A stretch of DNA of 64,000 bases. It comes from Desulfococcus sp041737845 (lineage in GTDB: Bacteria > Desulfobacterota > Desulfobacteria > Desulfobacterales > Desulfococcaceae). Under the pieces are notes generated by a model that was given only the letters and a program-made list of their open reading frames with translations, was not told the origin of the DNA and did not search any database. Shown piece by piece: positions 60,792-64,000 of the stretch. Every line of letters begins with the position of its first letter. Position 1 is the stretch's first letter. Both the position numbers and the translations under genes were made by a program. Location of the stretch: positions 58,212 through 122,211 of the forward strand of contig NZ_JBGSQX010000074.1 of assembly GCF_041737845.1 (NCBI RefSeq). Direction: 5' to 3'.

Positions 60792-63407
60792 ATGATTTTC
60801 GACTTTCTGACCAAGGTATTCGGAAGCAAAAACGATCGAGAGATCAAAAAGATACAACCCGTCGTCGAACAGATCAACGCGATCGAGCCCGCCGTCCGGG
60901 CGATGAGCGACGAGGAACTCAAAGGCCAGACGGCCGGGTTCAAGGCGCGCTTCGAACAGGGGGAGACGATCGATGACCTGCTCCCCGAGGCGTTTGCCAC
61001 GGTCAGAGAGGCTTCGGTGAGAACCCTCCGCATGCGCCATTTCGACGTTCAACTCATCGGCGGTGTCGTGCTGCACCAGGGCAAAATCTCCGAGATGAAA
61101 ACCGGCGAGGGAAAGACCCTCGTCTCAACGCTGCCGGCCTATCTCAACTCGCTCACCGGTAAGGGCGTCCATATCGTCACGGTCAATGATTACCTGGCCA
61201 GGCGCGACGCCGAGTGGATGGGGCAGATCTATCATTTTCTGGGGCTTACGGTGGGCACCATCGTCCACGGCATGACCGACCGGGAGCGGCAAGTCGCCTA
61301 TGGTTCTGACATCACCTACGGCACCAACAACGAATTCGGCTTTGATTACCTCCGGGACAACATGAAGTACGAACAGGAGGCGATGGTCCAGGGAGATCTC
61401 CATTTCGCCATCGTGGACGAGGTGGACAGCATCCTCATCGATGAGGCCAGGACCCCGCTCATCATATCAGGCCCGGCCGAGAAGTCGACCCATCTCTATT
61501 TTCAGGTGAACGAGATCATCCCCCGGCTGAAAAGGGAGGTGGACTACACCATCGACGAGAAGGCAAGAACGTCGGTCCTGACCGAGGAGGGCGTCGCCAA
61601 GGCCGAAAGCATGCTCCGGGTCGACAATATCTATGACCCCGCCAACATCGAAATGCTGCATCATGTGAACCAGGCCCTGAAGGCCCATACGCTCTTCAAG
61701 CGGGATGTCGACTACATCGTGAAGGACGGCGAGGTGCTCATCGTCGATGAGTTCACCGGTCGCCTCATGCCCGGACGCCGGTACAGCGAGGGGCTCCACC
61801 AGGCCCTGGAAGCCAAGGAGAGCGTCAAGATTGAAAATGAAAATCAAACGCTTGCGACCATTACCTTCCAGAATTACTTTAGGATGTACACAAAGCTTTC
61901 GGGCATGACCGGTACGGCCGATACCGAGGCGGCGGAGTTCAAGAAAATCTATAACCTGGATGTCATGGTGATCCCCACCCACATGCCCATGGTCCGGAAG
62001 GATTACCCCGACGCCATCTACAAGACGCGCCGCGAGAAATTCGATGCGGTGATCCTTGAGATTCAGGAGCTGTACAAGAAAGGACAGCCGGTTCTGGTGG
62101 GGACCATCTCCATCGACATCTCCGAGGAACTGAGCGAAAAGCTCAAGAAAAAGGGCGTGAAGCATACCGTGCTCAACGCCAAGCACCATGCCAAGGAAGC
62201 GGAGATCGTCGCCATGGCGGGGCAGCCCGGCGCCGTGACCATCTCCACCAACATGGCCGGCCGGGGAACCGACATCGTGCTGGGAGAGGGCGTCAAGGAT
62301 CTTGGGGGGCTGCATATCATCGGCACGGAACGCCACGAGAGCCGGCGCATCGACAATCAGCTCCGCGGGCGCTCGGGCCGCCAGGGGGATCCCGGTTCTT
62401 CACGGTTCTATCTCTCCCTCGAGGACGACCTGCTGCGGATTTTCGGCGGAGAGCGCATCACGACCGTGATGGACAAACTGGGCATGGAGGAGGGCGAGCC
62501 GATCGAGCACAACCTCATCAGCCGGGCCATCGAAAATGCCCAGGCCAAGGTGGAAGCCCGCAATTTCGATATGCGCAAGCATCTCCTTGAATACGACGAT
62601 GTCATGAACCAGCAAAGAAACCTGATCTATGAGCAGCGCAGGAAAGTGCTGAATGGCAGCGATCTCCACGATACCTACCGCCGCATGGTCCTGGATCTTT
62701 GCGACGAGATCGTTCGCGGTTTCTGCCAGAACGAAGTCCCTTCTTCCGACTGGGATGCTGCCGCTATGGCGGGCACCCTCCGGGATGTTCTTGGCGAATT
62801 GCCATCGATCAAGGGGCTGTCCTTACGTTTACGACAGGGGACGACCGTTGAGGCTTTGATCGACTCTCTGGCCAACGAGGCTTTGGATCGATACGAAGGC
62901 AGGGAAACCGATCTTGGGGCTGAACTGATCCGGGAAGCGGAACGCCTTGTCATGCTGAGGGTGGTCGACGAAAAATGGATGGATCATATCGATATGATGG
63001 ACGACCTGCGCGACAGTATCGGCATGAGGGGATATGCGCAGCACAATCCCGTCATCGAATACAAAAGGGAAGGATTCGAGCTGTTTGATTCGATGAACCG
63101 CGCCATCCGCCAGGATGCTGTCCGATTGATGATGCGAGCCTCTTTCTCCTCGGATAAGCCCATTCAACGTAAAAGCGCCGTTCGCGATGTATCCGAAGGA
63201 TTCGGCAGCACCGGATACGACGGCTCGCAGCAGGCGCCGGCCGCAGCCGTTGCGGAATCTCCCAGGCAACAGTCAAAAACCGCCGGGGACCAGGTCAACC
63301 ATACGCCTGTCAAGCGCTCGACGATCAAGGTGGGCAGAAATGACCCCTGCCCTTGCGGCAGCGGCAAAAAATACAAGAACTGCTGCGGCAGGAATGAGCA
63401 GGGATGA
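60792..63407 (+). CDS. secA: Preprotein translocase ATPase SecA
   Basis: 871 residues. Walker A MKTGEGKT, DEVDSILIDEAR, preprotein-crosslinking region, GTISIDISEELSE and NMAGRGTDI helicase motifs, the helical scaffold with LLEYDDVMNQQR, and a C-terminal zinc (SEC-C) domain with CPCGSGKKYKNCC for SecB/membrane binding. It drives protein export through SecYEG. GAAAGGA lies before the ATG. ahcY follows 12 bases after the stop. Confidence 0.97.
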   Translation: MIFDFLTKVFGSKNDREIKKIQPVVEQINAIEPAVRAMSDEELKGQTAGFKARFEQGETIDDLLPEAFATVREASVRTLRMRHFDVQLIGGVVLHQGKISEMKTGEGKTLVSTLPAYLNSLTGKGVHIVTVNDYLARRDAEWMGQIYHFLGLTVGTIVHGMTDRERQVAYGSDITYGTNNEFGFDYLRDNMKYEQEAMVQGDLHFAIVDEVDSILIDEARTPLIISGPAEKSTHLYFQVNEIIPRLKREVDYTIDEKARTSVLTEEGVAKAESMLRVDNIYDPANIEMLHHVNQALKAHTLFKRDVDYIVKDGEVLIVDEFTGRLMPGRRYSEGLHQALEAKESVKIENENQTLATITFQNYFRMYTKLSGMTGTADTEAAEFKKIYNLDVMVIPTHMPMVRKDYPDAIYKTRREKFDAVILEIQELYKKGQPVLVGTISIDISEELSEKLKKKGVKHTVLNAKHHAKEAEIVAMAGQPGAVTISTNMAGRGTDIVLGEGVKDLGGLHIIGTERHESRRIDNQLRGRSGRQGDPGSSRFYLSLEDDLLRIFGGERITTVMDKLGMEEGEPIEHNLISRAIENAQAKVEARNFDMRKHLLEYDDVMNQQRNLIYEQRRKVLNGSDLHDTYRRMVLDLCDEIVRGFCQNEVPSSDWDAAAMAGTLRDVLGELPSIKGLSLRLRQGTTVEALIDSLANEALDRYEGRETDLGAELIREAERLVMLRVVDEKWMDHIDMMDDLRDSIGMRGYAQHNPVIEYKREGFELFDSMNRAIRQDAVRLMMRASFSSDKPIQRKSAVRDVSEGFGSTGYDGSQQAPAAAVAESPRQQSKTAGDQVNHTPVKRSTIKVGRNDPCPCGSGKKYKNCCGRNEQG

Positions 63408-63419
63408 GGTATCTTACGA

Positions 63420-64000
63420 ATGACTAACAAAGAACCCTATGAATCCATGGTAGAAAATGGCAGGCGTAAAATCGCATGGGCTAAAAGAAATATGCCGGTG
63501 CTTTCGACAATCGAGCGTGAATTTGCCGTTTCCCGTCCTTTTGAGGGCTTGCGCATTGCCATCAGTGTCCATGTGGAGGCAAAGACGGCTTGTCTGGCCC
63601 TTGCCCTCGAAAAAGGCGGTGCGGAGGTATCCCTCACCGGATGCAATCCCTTGTCTACCCAGGATGATGTCGCTGCGGCCTTGTCCGATGGCGGTATTTC
63701 CGCTGGAGGAATGAAGGTTTTCTGCCGGCACGGCGTGGATCCCGCCACTTATCGCAGCCATCTGGTTCAGGCGCTGGAATGCTCTCCGCATATTGTCATT
63801 GACGATGGCGGGGACCTGGCCGAACTCCTGCATACGACGCATACCGCCCTGGGACGGGACATCATCGGAACCTGCGAAGAGACAACGACAGGCGTCCATC
63901 GCCTTAAAATCCTGGAGAGAGAAGGTCGTCTTCGCTTTCCCGCCCTTGCGGTCAATGATGCAAAGTGCAAGAACCTTTTTGACAATCGATTTGGCACCGG
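63420..64000 (+). CDS. ahcY: S-adenosylhomocysteine hydrolase, N-terminal part
   Basis: The first 193 codons; the gene runs off the right edge. RKIAWAKRNMPVLSTIEREF, GLRIAISVHVEAKTACLALAL, TQDDVAAAL and GTCEETTTGVHRLK are the standard AhcY blocks (GxCEETTTG binds substrate). It splits SAH to adenosine and homocysteine, needed where methyltransferases such as UbiE, UbiG and MiaB are active. GAGGT lies before the ATG. Likely co-transcribed with secA. Confidence 0.9.
   Translation, partial: MTNKEPYESMVENGRRKIAWAKRNMPVLSTIEREFAVSRPFEGLRIAISVHVEAKTACLALALEKGGAEVSLTGCNPLSTQDDVAAALSDGGISAGGMKVFCRHGVDPATYRSHLVQALECSPHIVIDDGGDLAELLHTTHTALGRDIIGTCEETTTGVHRLKILEREGRLRFPALAVNDAKCKNLFDNRFGT

Noticed and set aside
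1..64000. tRNA, rRNA genes, CRISPR arrays, prophage or IS elements
   Set aside because: No cloverleaf-like, repeat-spacer, integrase or transposase sequences were seen on either strand by reading; a dedicated search could still find small RNAs.

Overview
The window reads as a GC-rich chromosome segment from an anaerobic Desulfobacterota bacterium, most likely of the Desulfobacterales (Desulfococcus/Desulfosarcina-like). This rests on gene content: a selenocysteine-containing SelD, formate-THF ligase plus FolD, a KorDABC-type 2-oxoacid:ferredoxin oxidoreductase, and a glutaryl-CoA dehydrogenase of the non-decarboxylating Desulfococcus type beside a glutaconyl-CoA decarboxylase alpha subunit. 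No rRNA, tRNA, CRISPR array, prophage or insertion sequence was seen. Most of the window is housekeeping.

Layout. 1-3 kb (minus): a run of SafE/TauE-like, FixH-like, FtsX-type permease, small membrane protein and double-NosL genes, probably for copper handling. 3-6.4 kb: quinone-type genes (UbiE, UbiA family, UbiG) and a thioesterase. 7-10 kb: fhs and selD, the latter with an in-frame TGA (Sec) and a bSECIS-like hairpin. 10-18 kb: a periplasmic binding protein with a hybrid histidine kinase, then a heterodimeric ABC exporter. 18-27 kb: RNB ribonuclease, PAS-GGDEF protein, dnaE, guaB and a Sua5/YciO protein. 27-33.6 kb (minus): P-loop ATPase, korDABC, cmk and rpsA; the first gene has a leader with a terminator-like hairpin. 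33.8-40 kb: NamZ-like DUF1343 protein, small membrane protein, PlsB and a MurU-AmgK-like fusion. 40-44.2 kb: gcdA and the acyl-CoA dehydrogenase, with relics of the sodium-pump beta subunit and the biotin carrier between them, plus a decayed Fe-S oxidoreductase. 44-54 kb: adenine deaminase, hydrolases, RNase Z-like protein, RecJ, MiaB, bifunctional nuclease, sugar epimerase. 54-64 kb: lipase, Uup, ArgC, FolD, M23 peptidase, SecA and the start of adenosylhomocysteinase.

How they fit. fhs and folD are two steps of the methyl branch of the folate C1 pathway. The dehydrogenase should make glutaconyl-CoA, which GcdA would decarboxylate, yet the ion-pump partners here are broken. NamZ releases MurNAc that an AmgK-MurU fusion could salvage to UDP-MurNAc. 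A 119-120 bp inverted-repeat element occurs twice, upstream of guaB and of argC.

The most unusual signals are the decayed gcdB/gcdC relics, the Kor-operon leader hairpin (a perfect stem only on the minus-strand RNA), the two-copy repeat element, the SelD UGA and the permease-without-ATPase NosL cluster.
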